Assembly (NCBI RefSeq): GCF_027244095.1
Contig: NC_069662.1
Coordinates: 12,922,501-12,986,500 of the forward strand
Length of the DNA: 64,000 nucleotides
Direction: 5' to 3'
DNA from: Hemicordylus capensis
Taxonomy: Eukaryota > Chordata > Lepidosauria > Squamata > Cordylidae
Under the pieces are notes generated by a model that did no database searches, had not been told where the DNA came from, and saw only the letters and a list, made by a program, of their open reading frames with translations. A program made the position numbers and the translations under genes. The first letter of the stretch is position 1, and the number at the start of each line of letters is the position of its first letter. Positions 47,521 to 59,599 of this stretch are shown here, piece by piece.

Positions 47521-47995
47521 CTACCCAGAGCTTGACCTGGGACTTAGGAGTCCTGGCTTCACATTTATTTTCTCCTGTTTAATTTGAAGTCTACAAATGA
47601 AGTCTAATACACTTCTAATGAATCTGGACACACCCTAGTAGAGACACAAAGGTAGAGACTGTTGGAGTTCCCAACTTTCCTTAACTCACCCAAGGCTCAT
47701 TGTGACAGCCAGAGGGATTTAAGCTTCAGATGAATTCGGAAGTCTTCTTCAGGGTCCTTAAATCCTAGAACTCTGTGATATAAATGCTTTGTCCTGCATG
47801 GGGAGGAGTAAGCGAGGTGAAGGAGAAACTAAGCAAAAAAGAGGAAGGGGTTGTGGAGGAAGGAGCCCTGGATGAGTTGGATTTCATGACAGAAAACCAC
47901 AAAGACAATCCCAAAAGGCTGAGGCAGTCAGCATGCCTCCTTAGAGTTTAAATATCCATCTCAGAGACAAAGATAACAGCCATAGACCCAGGGAC

Positions 47996-48350
47996 AGCCC
48001 AAGGTATTGTGGTGCTTGAGGTGAGGCACAAAATGCTATCTTGCCCCATGCGTTTGTCTTATCCATCTGTCCTGGGGGAGGGCCTGGCCTCTTTCAAAAC
48101 TGACCTTTTGAGCTTTGAAAGTGCTTGTGGGGCAGGGAGGAAGGAGAGTTACCAGCAGCGGCCTTTTCTTTCTTTGTGCTTCTTGCCAGCTTTGCAAGGC
48201 GCATGAGAGGCAGTCTTTGCAATGTTTGCAAGGGCTGCATCAGTCCCAAAGAGCTGCTCTGTTGGAGGCAGCAGGAGGCTGCATTGCAGGCGCTCCAATG
48301 ATCTGCTGTCTTAGGCAACTTCCTCTCCATGCTTTATAAAGGGCCGCCCC
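47996..48350. mobile_element. hAT-like MITE, tentative
   Basis: Left part cagggacagcccaaggta, right part gggccgcccctccg. Open frames inside show no domain. Confidence 0.35.
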
Positions 48351-48537
48351 TCCGTAGGCCATCCTTTCATCTTGAATCATGTACAGCAGGCCCAATGGCC
48401 AATAATTCAATGTAACCCATATAAAGTGGAACAGAATATGAAAACTCTAATTCAAATCAATAAGTCAATTTGTAAATGATAATCATAAATAGTGAAATAG
48501 GAGACCACAAATTTTAAAAAGCATACCTCACCTTATA

Positions 48538-49104
48538 CTAGTCAAAATGAAGATCTGAAATATAATAAATAAAACCACATTCTTCCCCCTGCCCATCTTC
48601 TTCTCCCCCCGCCTACAGCCGCTGCCTTCTTCCCTGACCCATCTTCCCATTTTGTGCCACCTGTCATGGCCACTTTGGCCGCCTGCCTGCCAGGCCTGCC
48701 TGCCATCCACGGCTGTTCCGGCCACCTGCCTGCTGGTTGTGGCGGCTGCCTGCCTGCCGGGCCCACCTGCTGTCCACAGCCACTCCAGGGGCCCGCCTGC
48801 CATCCGTGGCAGCTCCGGGGGCCTGCCTGCTGTCTGTTGCCACTCTGAGGGCCCGCCTGCCATTCGTGCCTGCTTCAGCGCTCCGCCTGCCATTTGCGGC
48901 CACTTTGGGCACCGCCTGCCAGTAGCGGCGCCCACCCACCTGCCGGTTGTGGCTGGCAAGCCGGCCTCCACCACCTTTTTCAGCCGGCCGGTGGCTGCCA
49001 CCGCCATATTTTTTCTCTAGCCCATCCCAGCTCTCTGGACTCTCATGAGAGCTGCCACACATGGGATGAGCCACAGGTATGTCTTAGAGAATTAAATATA
49101 TAGA
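48538..49104 (-). mobile_element. Helitron-like rolling-circle element, non-autonomous, copy 2
   Basis: The minus strand begins TCTATATATTTAATTCTCTA and ends CTAG, flanked by A (48537) and T (49105). The ends agree with those of 15718-16210 while the interior is different. It holds a 30-base minisatellite (about 48690-48930), and its open frames are only reflections of that repeat. Confidence 0.6.
48690..48930 (-). repeat. 30-bp GC-rich minisatellite inside the Helitron-like element
   Basis: Degenerate units such as gcccgcctgccatccgtggc recur every 30 bases, in frame on both strands, giving illusory 120-160 codon frames. Confidence 0.7.
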
Positions 49105-49110
49105 TGATGG

Positions 49111-49147
<37 letters not shown>

Positions 49148-49330
49148 AAACAAATTTATTTTTTACCTGCCCCATATCAAATTGTTCTCCAGGAGGCTTA
49201 CAACACAACCATACAACATGAGATAAAAAACACACAGCACATTAAATCATAACAGACCAAAAAGTGGGGAGAAAGAAAATCCAAAGTACACTACAAAATA
49301 ATCTCTTTTGAAATCAGTCAAAATCAGTAA
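49105..49330 (-). mobile_element. LINE 3' tail with (ATG)n
   Basis: A (gat)n run at 49105-49147 followed by cctgccccatatcaaattgt, matching 10790-10850. Confidence 0.55.
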
Positions 49331-50323
49331 TTTTGGTTGATCAAAATTTAAAATTTAAAAATGTCTGAGTGAACAAAAAGGTCTTTGCCTTCTAGAACCT
49401 TCTGGAACATTGCAGAGGCTTCTGGGATATTTTCTTAGTTCCTGCATGCTGGACGCAGCTTCAGTTGTGTCCCTCAGGCCTCTATCATATGACTTTTTAT
49501 CTACCATCTTAAAAATATATGCTTAGTTTATCTGTGCCACAAAGAAAACCTGTGCTGTCAAACTAACCCTGAGAAGTTGTTCTTGTTGGAGGGTGTAATT
49601 TACCCTTGATGGGTTTTGTGATTAAGTAGCAGAGCACTAAATAAGCTTGCCATTCCAGTTACAGAGTAGAGTGCAGAGTTTAGTTATTGCAGCTATTTAG
49701 AGAAGACACATGGAGATTCTTGTAGAACTAAATAGTAGATTTATTAGTGAAGTGCACTTTGGATAGGAAAGACCTAATCCTATCTTATGGGCTACATAAT
49801 GAATAGGTAGGGAGAGAGAGAGATGTTTCCACTGGCTCTCTAAGAGGAAAGGAAGAGATTCTGGCTCATCACATGAAATGCCTGAGGAGTCAAGGCAGGG
49901 GTAATAGAATAGAGGTAAAGCAGGGACAGGTAAGGAGACCCTCACTAGCTACCTCTACTCCCAATGCCCCTACTGCTCATTAGGATAGTCGGTGCAAAAG
50001 GTCAATGTACTGGAACTCTATCTCTAACCATTCTGACCCTGCGTCAACCATCAATAACATTTTTAAAAACAGTGCTTTATAAGAAATGAAGAGTTAAATT
50101 TTCCTTCCAGCCTTTTGGTCAGCTGATATAATATTCCAGTAGAAAAGCCTTGTTACCTCAGGAAACAACTACAGGGGTCTATTAGGAATCCTCTTTTCCT
50201 ACCATAGTCCTGGTTCTTCCCTCACAACAACCCTGTGAGGTTCGATAGGCTGACAAATTACACTAAATAGACAAAACAATGACCTAATATAACCAAACCA
50301 CCACACCTAGCAGCAGCAAAAAC

Positions 50324-50683
50324 CAGGGGCATAGCAAGGTTGGAGTGGGCCCAGGGACAAGATTTTAAAATGCCCCCCTCACTGAAGCTCAGCTCATGAA
50401 GTAAAGAAATCTTAAATGAGGCTGAATAGTGGTCACAAAAAGCATTTATAATCTATATATCTATATATCTATATATATATCTCCTATGTGCCACAATAGA
50501 ACATCATCCTGTTCTGGTAGCTCCAGGTCTTAACACTCACATTAGTTTGGAGGATGAACACAACTGAAGGAAGCCCGGGCGGGTGGGGTGCGTGGCTGGG
50601 GAGTCAGTCATGTGACTTGCCTATGGGCCCACCCCACCCCCCAGACAACTGTCTCCCCTTGCCCTATTATATTTATGCCCCTG
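50324..50683. mobile_element. hAT-type MITE, 360 bp
   Basis: Ends caggggcatagcaagg and tatttatgcccctg, flanks gcaaaaac and gtaacaac (6 of 8). A (tatatc)n tract lies inside. Confidence 0.65.
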
Positions 50684-52159
50684 GTAACAACAGCTAAACC
50701 AACTGCACCACAATAAGGTAAAGGATTAGATAGCACAGCCCTTAAACGGCCAATTAAACCAAGGGATAATACCTCCCCTTCTCCATCATTATTTTTGCTT
50801 GGATTTAAACCAGGACTTTTGAAAATGTGCAGCCGGATGCAAAATGTGCAGTTCTCTCTGCACAAAAAAGTTCAGTTCCAAAAGAAAATGTGTGCAGTTC
50901 AAAAACTGAAGTCCTGCAAAAGTTGTAGATGGTGTTAAAAATGACTGGTAACAAGTAGAAAAGTAAAGTCTCTAGAACCCAGATCAAGAATCAAATTTAC
51001 TCATTTCTCCTCCCCCTGACAAAGACACGTCCCACAGATTCCACTGCTATTCCCCACAGAGTCTTCACCAATGAATATAACTCTCTCCTGCAATAGTCCT
51101 GTCAAATTCCTAGTCCTGAGGATTTCCTTGCACTCTGTGCAGGCTTCCCTATTCCACTGAGTGTGACTCTAGGCTATAAAGCACATGTGCACAGACAAGA
51201 AAATGTACGGGTGTGTATGGTAATGAATGATGCACACGAATTTCACTCACATACCACTGTGCAGTTCTAAGTTTTCCTTGAAAAAAGCTCTGAGTTAAAC
51301 CAAGACTAGTGGCATGAAAAACCGCTCTTGCAGTCAACTCTAGAAATTGAATGGCCCAGGGTCACCAAGAGAGCTTTGTTAGTGAGTGAGGATCTGAACC
51401 TGGGATATGCACACTTGGTTGTGCCTAGGAGGGCTGCCCCTGCAGCCCCACCCTTGCTCAACTACTGGTCTGTTACTTCACTGACCTATAACACAGAAGG
51501 CAATAAGCATCGCTGTCCTAATACTAATCCGTTGGTGGTTTGGGGTGTTGCCTCCTCTTTCCTCACCAGGCCTCTGTGGTTAGGTAGACTTCTTTTCAAG
51601 GTGGGGGGCACCTTGTGCCTGGAAAGAGTGATTAACACAACTCTGAGAGGCCAAGGATGCAGGAATCCCCTTGATGTGGAGAAACTGATAGCCAGGCTGT
51701 GGATCTGCATAGAGGGCGGGGCGGGGGGGGGGGAGGTAATGAAAGTCCTTCAAAGGAAACAAATCTGACCAGAATAAAGGGTTTAAACAGCATTTTAAAT
51801 ATATTTTTAGAAATGGTATTTCCTGAGGCACTCTTACCCCTGGACTTTAGTGCCATGGTCCAGGGCCTCCACGGGCCCCAAATCCTCTTTAGTCTGTCCC
51901 GGGTGGTGTGGTCGCCTGGCCAAGCATGATATGATGCTTAATTTGCAGGGGAGGGGGGCCTCCAAAGGCCTTTAGGTCCAGGCTCCAAAATGATCTAGGT
52001 GCACCTCTGGGTATCCCCCCCGGCCATTTTTATTCTCAAAAACAGATGTTGGTAGAAGAAGTTGCAGTAGAGTATAGATTCTTGTTTGGTTTTGTTTTGT
52101 AAAAAGAAAAACAACAATTATCCTTCGCATTTATTCAAGTCTTTTTGGACGTTCAAAGT

Positions 52160-52630
52160 GCTTCACAAGATTGATTTATTATTTATTTATTAGAAACATT
52201 TAATATACTGCCCACTCCGAAGACTCTGAGTGGTGTACAAAAACATGCAAAGAAAGACAACATTAAAACATGCAAAGAAAGACAACATTAAAATTACATT
52301 CTAAATTAAAAACTAAAGTAACTAACAAAAAAGAAAAAACCAAATAGGTAAACTATAGGGCAAAAGCCTGGCAAAAAAGAAAAGTCTCCAATAGAGATTT
52401 AAAAATCAGTAAGGTAGGGGCTAAACGAATCTGAAGGGGAAGGGAGTTCCAGAGAAGTGGGGCAGCAACTGAAAAGGCCCTTTCCCAGGTCCTAGCACCT
52501 CAGCCCTCTCGGAAATCAGGGACCGACAAAAGGGCCATCTGAGAAGATCTGACCAGACGGGATGTAACTGGATAGGAGAGGTGAGTCTGTAGGCTCGAAA
52601 CCCCACAAACCTTTGAAGGTCAAAAACAGG
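52160..52630 (-). mobile_element. L2-like LINE 3' end
   Basis: Tail and 3' UTR (aatatactgcccactccgaa; ggaagggagttccagagaag) in reverse orientation, as in common reptile L2 ends. Confidence 0.6.
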
Positions 52631-52704
52631 ACTGTCTCAGCAATTCTCTCAGCTACTTCTAATAAACTGGATTTAAAATAACATGACCTAACTGATGAGT
52701 CAGT

Positions 52705-52968
52705 TGTTCCATCTGCATTCTTTGGTTGGCATTGGTTGCCTTCCACCAAGTGAATGTGAACCGATACTGCAGCTCTGAAATAACAGTGCAAACTCAGGAC
52801 TGCCAGTTCCCCCTTTGACAAAAGTCCTGTGCAAGAAGCGACACTTGATTTGGGATTTATGCCCAGACCGGATAAATCTCTAAACCAAGGTTTGCCACTG
52901 TCCCCTGCTCTCTGGCGCTACATATACTGGCAACATCTGAAATGAAAAGGGTATGCAAGATAAAATAG
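52705..52968 (+). repeat. Left member of an inverted-repeat pair
   Basis: About 260 bases, for example ggcattggttgccttccacc to agataaaatagac, recur inverted at 55393-55650 at roughly 85% identity. Confidence 0.75.
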
Positions 52969-53224
52969 ACATATCACTTTTACCAAAATTAAGTCAAAAG
53001 TATACCACAAAGAAAAGAACCCAAAGTAGTGTGCAAAATTTACAAAATAAAACTCAAAGCAATGAAATAGCTCAAAAGCCCAATATCAAAACTAGAATTG
53101 AGAAAAGAAAACAATGTGGCTGCATCATCATCAGACATCATCGTCGTCATCATCAGATATGCAATTCTAGCTGACTAGAACAAGCTATACTTAGCCTATT
53201 CACATAATCTCGTAATCACCTCCC

Positions 53225-53395
53225 TTTAGAGAGTGTAATTAAGCAGGTGCACAGCTTGGGGGTGTTGCTGGACCCAGCACTGCTTTTGGAAGCTCAGGTG
53301 GAGGTGGTGGCCAGGAGTGCCTTGGCACAGCTTTCAGCTAGTGTGACAGCTGCGTCCCTTTCTCGAGAAGGCAGAAGTGGGCACAGTCAGATTAA
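53225..53395 (+). mobile_element. L2 LINE ORF2 fragment
   Basis: The frame reads LGVLLDPALLLEAQVEVVAR then SALAQL, the L2 ORF2 stretch before the C-terminus. Short and truncated. Confidence 0.7.
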
Positions 53396-53399
53396 CCCA

Positions 53400-54110
53400 A
53401 GGATCCCACATCTGCATCTCAGGTGTTCTGCTCAGGTGCCTCCACATGTCTGGCAGCATCCGTGGTCCCAGCCACATCCCCCACATCCGTCTCCAGCACA
53501 TCCAGCCTCACCTCAATTGACTGTAAAAGTTGCAGCTGCTTATTAGACCCGTTCCCCACCTTCTTTCATTCCTCCTTCCTGACTGTTTTGGAACCCTCGC
53601 CCTGGGGGCCTGCCCCTTGGATTCCAAGGCATCCAAGCGGGACAAGATCCATGCCATTGCACGCTGCCCCTCATCCTCTGAACCAGAGGAGGCTTTGGGA
53701 TCTCTGGGCTGTGGTGTAGGCCGCTTAGGGGCGGGGGCCTTCCCCTTGCCCTTATTCTTATCCTTGCCGGGTCCTTTCCTTGCTGGCAGGGCTCAGTAAA
53801 ATCCAAAAGAGTCCGCAAATGGCCTGAGTAATGCAGCTATCCCCAATGAGGTAAAAATGGCCAGTGAGTCGCCTAAATGCTCCCCAACTATTGAATTTGG
53901 TGAATGCCCCAATGGATTTGAATTCAATGAGTACCCCAATGACTTCCACAAATGCCCCAGTGAATTTAATAACTGCCCCCCTGGAATTTGATAGATGCTC
54001 CAATTCAATTCATCCAGTAGATACAGGCTCCCCAATTCCAATTCAATTCATCCAATACAGGCTCCCCAGTCAATCAATATAGGCTTAGTAAGTAACGAGG
54101 TCATTTATTA
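53400..54110 (-). mobile_element. Possible retroelement gag/ORF1-like fossil
   Basis: The minus strand has Lys/Pro-rich and heptad-like stretches reminiscent of a retroelement structural ORF. Broken and old; family (LTR kin, DIRS-like or other) undetermined. No flanking repeats were recognised. Confidence 0.25.
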
Positions 54111-54604
54111 AACTGCCCCCCCATTCCAAAGGAGCCCCAAAACTCCTTGGACATCACCCAGGCCAGCAAAGGCCCCATGCCACTCGCTCCCTCACTGCTC
54201 CTTTTCGGCACTGCTTGTCTGTCCACGCCAATGGCCTCCCTGATGGTCTGTGGGTCTGCTTTGCACTTTGGCTCAGCTGCTCTGCTCGGGCCAAACACTC
54301 CGCCCGGGCCCAACACTGCAGAGCGCTGGTTCCCCCACTCATTTTGGCCTGCTCACTGGACAAGCAACTGACCAGCGCTCCGTCCCCTTGCCCAGCTGCT
54401 GAGAGACTGATGAGATGGTGGCAGCTGCAGAAGGCTTTTCCCCACCCCCTCTCCCGATTGGCTGGTACTGGCCATGTGAAGGGGTCCCAAGATGGCAGCC
54501 GCCATGCCTGCTTCCGAGGCTGGAGGCACAACCCCTCCCCCTACCTCACCGCAGAGGTGCAGTGGCGGGGAGTGGCACAAGAAACACCTGTGTGTGAAAA
54601 AGTA

Positions 54605-55300
54605 TGTGAACCTTGTATTCAGTAAGTGGGGGCACCTCCTTGAGCAGCAATAACTGCTACTAAATGTTTCCTGTAACTGGTGATCATCAGTCTCTCACAT
54701 CAGCTTGGAGGAATCTTGGCCCAAACTGTTGCAGCTCTGTGACATTTGTGGGCTTCCTTGCATGAACAGCTTGCTTCAGGTCTTGCCACAACCTTTCAAT
54801 GGGCTTTAGAGCAGGACTTTGACTTGGCCACTCGAAAACACGACATCTTTCCTTCTGCAGATATTCTGTGGTAGACTTACTTGAATTGACAGCTATGTTT
54901 AGGGTCGTTGTCTTGCTTCATGGCCCACTTTTGGCTTAGTTTCAGCTCACGGACGGATGTCCTCTAGAATGTTCTTATATGTATTCATGGTTCCATCAAT
55001 GAGGGTAAGTCATCCAGATCCTGCTGTAGAAACATAGCCCCAAACCATAATGCCAGCACCACCATGCTTGACAGTGAGAATGAGGTTCTTACTTTGATGA
55101 GGATGAGGTTACTTACTTTTCTTACAGTATGGTTTTCATCAGTTGTTTGTGATTGTGTCCAAGAAGTTCAATTTTGGATTCATCTGAACTTTATTCCAGA
55201 AACTTTCTGGATAAACCACAATGTCTTTTGTAAATTGTGTACAATGCTTTGGACTAGTTTCTTTGTGGAAAGGTGGGGTATACTTTTGAATTAATTTCAG
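54605..55300 (-). mobile_element. Tc1/mariner-type transposon remnant
   Basis: The minus strand contains QDNDPKHS, the Tc1 DDE motif (second Asp), followed by stretches resembling the transposase C-terminus. The right side ends near gaaaaagtatgtgaacc on the plus strand. Many stops; the first catalytic half is poorly preserved. Confidence 0.7.
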
Positions 55301-55392
55301 TAAAAAAAGTAATAAATTAAATAATAAATTAAATGAATAAAAATAAATAAATAATAAAAATAATAAATAATAAATTCAGTAAATAAAATACT
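55300..55392 (+). repeat. AT-rich simple repeat
   Basis: (aataaat)n-like tract between the Tc1 remnant and the inverted repeat. Confidence 0.8.
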
Positions 55393-55650
55393 GTCTATTT
55401 TATCTTGCATACTGCTTTCATTTCAGGTGTTGCCAAAATATCTAGAGCCTCAGAGCTGGGGACAGGGGCAAACCTTGGTTTAGAGATTTACCTGGTCTGG
55501 GCATAAATCCCAGATGAAGTGTCCCTTCTTGCACAGGACTTTTGTCAAAGGGGGATTAGCAGTCCTGAGTTTGCACTGTTGTTTCAGAGCTGCACAGTAT
55601 GGATCCATGTTCACTTGGTGGAAGGCAACCAATGCCTACCAAAGAATGCA
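55393..55650 (-). repeat. Right member of an inverted-repeat pair
   Basis: Inverse of 52705-52968; see there. Confidence 0.75.
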
Positions 55651-55664
55651 GTTGGAACAGACCT

Positions 55665-56185
55665 TTAGTCCATTCTCATGACTGGAGAATGGGCTCAGAC
55701 ATGGGGAGGGGAGGAAGCCGTGAAAAGCTTACCTCCCCCGCAGATGATCCCTTCCATGTTGCTGGGCGGCCAGAACAGCCACGCAGATGATTACCAGATT
55801 CTTCTGGTAGCAGGGAGATTGGGGGGCTGGGCCCCTCCCCCAGAGCCTTCATAATGTACTGCATGAGTATGGGGAGCCTCTCAACACCAGTCATACTTGT
55901 GTGTAGACTGGGGTTGTGTACGACCAGTGTTGGGAGCCTCCCTGCACCAGTTGTACTTGTGTGTAGGTGCCACGTGAAGCCATGTGGCATTGACACACAA
56001 GCCTCTAGCCTGCTTTGGGGGCTCCCTCATGCCCCAAAGCAGAACTAAGCAGCGGGCTTCCTAAGTGGGCTTGCTTCAATGCCACCTCTGGGAGCCGCAC
56101 AGCTCCCTGTGGTACACACATGCACCGAAAACTGGGCTGGGCTTCCTTAGCCTGATTTTCAGTGCTCGCGTTAATAGAATTATCC
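55665..56185. mobile_element. Diverged hairpin-end DNA element, tentative
   Basis: ccattctcatgactggag at the left and cagtgctcgcgttaatag at the right resemble the ends of the 6726/13040/29500 family. Confidence 0.35.
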
Positions 56186-56579
56186 GTTAGGTAGTGTTCT
56201 GCCTTATTATTAAATCAAGTTTATGAAAAGTGGCTGAGAAAATGATTGAGATAACATCTTGTGAAGCACTTTGAACACGCCCAAAGACATTCTGTGGCCT
56301 CTACAGTTGGCATGCAACAGTTTTCCTCAGAAATGATGTTTCCACACCACAGTGGTTGATGTGTGAACCACTGATTGGTTTCCCCACCAGTGTCGTGTAT
56401 AAAGGCATGCCTGGAAGTTCTGAGTGATGATGAAGAAATAGCTTCCACTGTTGCAAGACCTAAGAGCCCTGCCACCTTTGAGCTGAGGTACCTGAAGGTG
56501 CAGTGCGAGAAGGCAATCCTGCAAGGCAAAAGAGAGGAATTCAAAATTGTACCAATAAGGAGGTTAGAAAAGCCCTTCT

Positions 56580-57400
56580 AAAGCTCATCCAGTCTAGCAT
56601 TCTGTCTGTTGCAGAATCCAACCAGGAGAACTTGGGGAGCCTGCAACCGTTGGGGGGAGAGTAGAAACCACCCCTTCCCATTGGTGCTCCGTAGCAGCTG
56701 GTATTCAGGGTCATGCCACCTCTGATCCTGATGCAATTATATAGCTACCAAGGCTAGTAGCTGCTGATAGCCCTATCCCCCATGAATTGATCTAATCTTT
56801 TAAAAAGCATCTAGATTGGTGGCCATTGCCACACCCAGTGGCAGCAAATTCCATAGTTTAACTTCACATTAAGGTCATCCTCACAAGCACTACTGGCGTG
56901 GGGAGGGCAGGCAGGGGAGAAGACAGGGTTCAACCTACCTTGCCCCAGATGAGCGATCCTTATGTCTTTGATGCGAGCACCACGCAACCGTGGTCTGCAA
57001 CCACACAACCACGATCCACACTGACACAAGAGCAGTGCAGGTCACTATCCATGTTGCTCCGGGCAGTGCAGATCAAAAGAGGCCAGGACTTATTTCCCCA
57101 GCCTCCGGATATCCCACAAGGCATCGCGCAATGGGTGTGGTGCACCGGGATTCTGGTCTGGACTAGGCTGCTCATGGAAACATGCTTATTGCGCAAAGTT
57201 GTACTTCCTTTTGCTTGTTCTGAATCTTTCAGCATTTAGCGTCAATAAATGAACATTAAGCATTCTAATATGAGGGAGGAAGAAAAAACATCTATCCCCT
57301 ATCAAGTTGACCCATAAGTTGCATAATTTTATATATCTCTATCATGTTCCCCCTTAACCACCTTCTCTGGCCCAAAGATTGTAGACTTGCTTCATAGGGG
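56580..57400 (+). mobile_element. Old CR1/L3-like LINE 3' end, interrupted
   Basis: 56580-56870 (gatagccctatcccccatga, tggtggccattgccacaccc) and 57240-57400 (ctctatcatgttccccctta) are parts of one tail. About 365 bases between them look like a small DNA element (starts near gtcatcctcacaagcac). Confidence 0.5.
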
Positions 57401-57565
57401 AGTGTGATGATTAGGCATTTAAAGGGAGGGTCTCTGTCCTTTTCTGCACGTGTGCTTTGAACTTTGCTGACCAGCTTTCAATCAAAAAGAGAGAAAAATG
57501 TTGAGGCAGTTGGAGGAAGCAGTTAAAGTGAGGGTCTGGTGAAGATTCATCCAAAGAAAAAACCG

Positions 57566-57985
57566 TAGAGATGTGCAAACTGGTTCAACGTCGAGCCAGT
57601 TGGATGTGGAACCGGTTCAGTTCGACGTCAAACCAGTTCAGTTCAACAGTTCAGGGTTGAACCGAACCACCCCGTTCTGTCCAACCATGGACAGAACACA
57701 CACGAACCCCCAATGTTCAGGGGGTTCGCGAACGTTTTTGGTGTTATTTTTGTTTTAAACCTTACTCCCTTCCAGGGAGTTGCTGGAGGTGGCGGGGGGT
57801 GTCCATGGAGGTTCCCCCTCCCCCCTGCTGGCTTTCCTTATACCCCCCTCCGGCCAGTTTGGCCGGCTGTTTGGCCGGTTTGGGGCCTTCTATGCTCAGT
57901 GTGGCGGCCATTTGGAGTCTGCGCGCCTGCACAATTAGCATCTGTGTGGCCCAGGGATCCTGTAGAGAGTGTGGGGGTAGAGTGA
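57566..57985. mobile_element. hAT-like element, left half (tagggatgtgc family)
   Basis: tagagatgtgcaaactggtt and several gttcgacgtc-type repeats, close to 2233-2914. Right end not found. Confidence 0.6.
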
Positions 57986-58064
57986 GAAAGGAAAAGGGAG
58001 GGAAAGGATTGGGAGAAAATGGAATTGTTTCTGAATAAACTCTTAATTAAATCTATATAAGATT

Positions 58065-58600
58065 GCTTTGGCCGCATTTGCACATTAACACGAAACCACA
58101 GTTAAATGAGGCAGAGGTTGGAATTTGAGTATGTCTGAATGCATGGAACTGCATTTTTGTGGCGAAAGCGACCTGCTTTTTTGCCTGTCAAACTCCAATT
58201 TGAACCTTCAGTGTGTAGTGAGTTTCCCTGGCCCCAACCTGAGGTTTTGGGGTGGTAGCGTTAGGGCTGAACACAGATGCTGCCAGAACCACAGTCCATG
58301 CTGTTTCTGGAACTGTAATCAGAGAGAGGGCAGCCAGGATCCAGCTTGGATTGCACCTGCTCCATGCCTGCAGCACTTCTCTGAGCACTTGCTCTTCCCC
58401 ATCTCCAATCTTATGAAGCAATTGCCCAGGGACAAGGATGAAACCACGTCCCACCCCAAGCTTGCTACACCCTTCAATTTGCATCCTACAAATTGTAATA
58501 ACTTTGAGATGCACTTGTCTACCCTCTTGGTGCATGATTGCTTTTAAGAACAATCTCCTGGATGGCTTAAGAAGTGGGAATGGGCATCTGGCCACACTTT
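58065..58600. mobile_element. Non-autonomous DNA element, tentative
   Basis: Begins ggccgcatttgcacatta with cgaaaccacag, like the ends at 22747-23214 and 61957-62403. No domain. Confidence 0.35.
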
Positions 58601-59325
58601 ACAGTGTTTAGGTATACACATAATATATTTCACACGTACACCTACAAATGTCAAGTGTGAATAGCCTGATTCAGACATTATGCTTTATTGATATCTGTGT
58701 AAACCACTTTGGGAACTTTTGTTGGAAAACTTATATAAATATGCTTATATGGTATATAAATACATGTATTTGTATTCATAGTCGTATGACGAATGTACAG
58801 ATGTCTGTAGACTCATATATATGTTTGTGTGCATGTCTATACCTGGGTTCATTTTAAACATGAACCTGGTGTAAATAGGGAATTCACTGCTCTACCTGTG
58901 TTGAATATAACATGTGAATCACTGTACCAGTGTACAGATCTGTATCTGTGTACAGACCTATGTACACTGTACACTTGTTGTATGAGTGTTGAAAATAACA
59001 TGTGAATGGGCCTCATGTGACAGCAGTATGCATTATACAGGTTTGCTAATCATGAGCTGCAATTGATCACATGTGTGTATGTGGGGGCAAACCACCTTTA
59101 CTTTCACACATTACAGTGTGAGAAATGTTCTAGATCCTCTTGTTTGCCTTGTGGGCTTATCTGGGACATCTGGGTTGCTGCTTTCAAGATTCTGAGGAAG
59201 ATGGGTCACTCGGATAACCCAGCAACACGACTCTGGTTTTGTTACATAGAAAATGATGTGCTATGCTGCACTTAAGACACTAGAAGGCAGTTGTGTGTAA
59301 GAAAATAATCACCATGTAGCTACAG
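58600..59325. other. 3' flank of the RNase gene; no gene recognised
   Basis: Includes a LINE-type tail (gtgtaaaccactttgggaac, 58695-58770) and tg/ta-rich sequence. Nothing else. Confidence 0.4.
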
Positions 59326-59332
59326 AAGTGGA

Positions 59333-59338
59333 TTTATT
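59333..59338 (-). terminator. Polyadenylation signal AATAAA of the RNase gene
   Basis: AATAAA on the minus strand about 265 bases past the TAA stop gives a compact single-exon 3' UTR. No other AATAAA was seen between the stop and this site. Confidence 0.6.
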
Positions 59339-59599
59339 ACAGAGCAGAATATTGGAAGCTATACTGGGTGGCCACATTTTGGTGTTGGAAGAACCACCTT
59401 GTCTGTTGTTTCAACACTGACTGAGCGGCAACATTTTGCTTGGAACAAAGAGTAGCAGGATACATCATGAATGACACATTGGGCACAGCATTGCAGGAAG
59501 GTCTGGGGGTGAGAGATTTACTCCAAGAGAGATCGCCAAGCCAAAACGATGATGAATGCCATCATCACCCACAGGTGAGAAAGCACCATCCTCAAAAGG

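Larger units (their letters stand above)
46795..51715 (+). repeat. Segmental duplication, copy 2, main part
   Basis: This carries the counterparts of 1915-3640 and 3920-5190 in order. They are separated by MITEs (47124-47255, 47365-47520), a Helitron-like element (48538-49104), a LINE tail (49105-49330), about 440 unmatched bases near 49590-50030, and a hAT element (50324-50683). The part matching copy-1 3690-3860 is missing here and is found at 42.2 kb instead. Confidence 0.7.

Noticed and set aside
48528-49074. Long open frames on both strands (up to 159 codons)
   Set aside because: They are created by the 30-bp minisatellite, whose unit is a multiple of three; no real protein signature.
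56375-56581. 68-codon frame containing SPATFELRYLKVQCEKAILQ
   Set aside because: It looks protein-like but has no recognised family, and splice signals were not convincing. It lies beside LINE tails. Left open.
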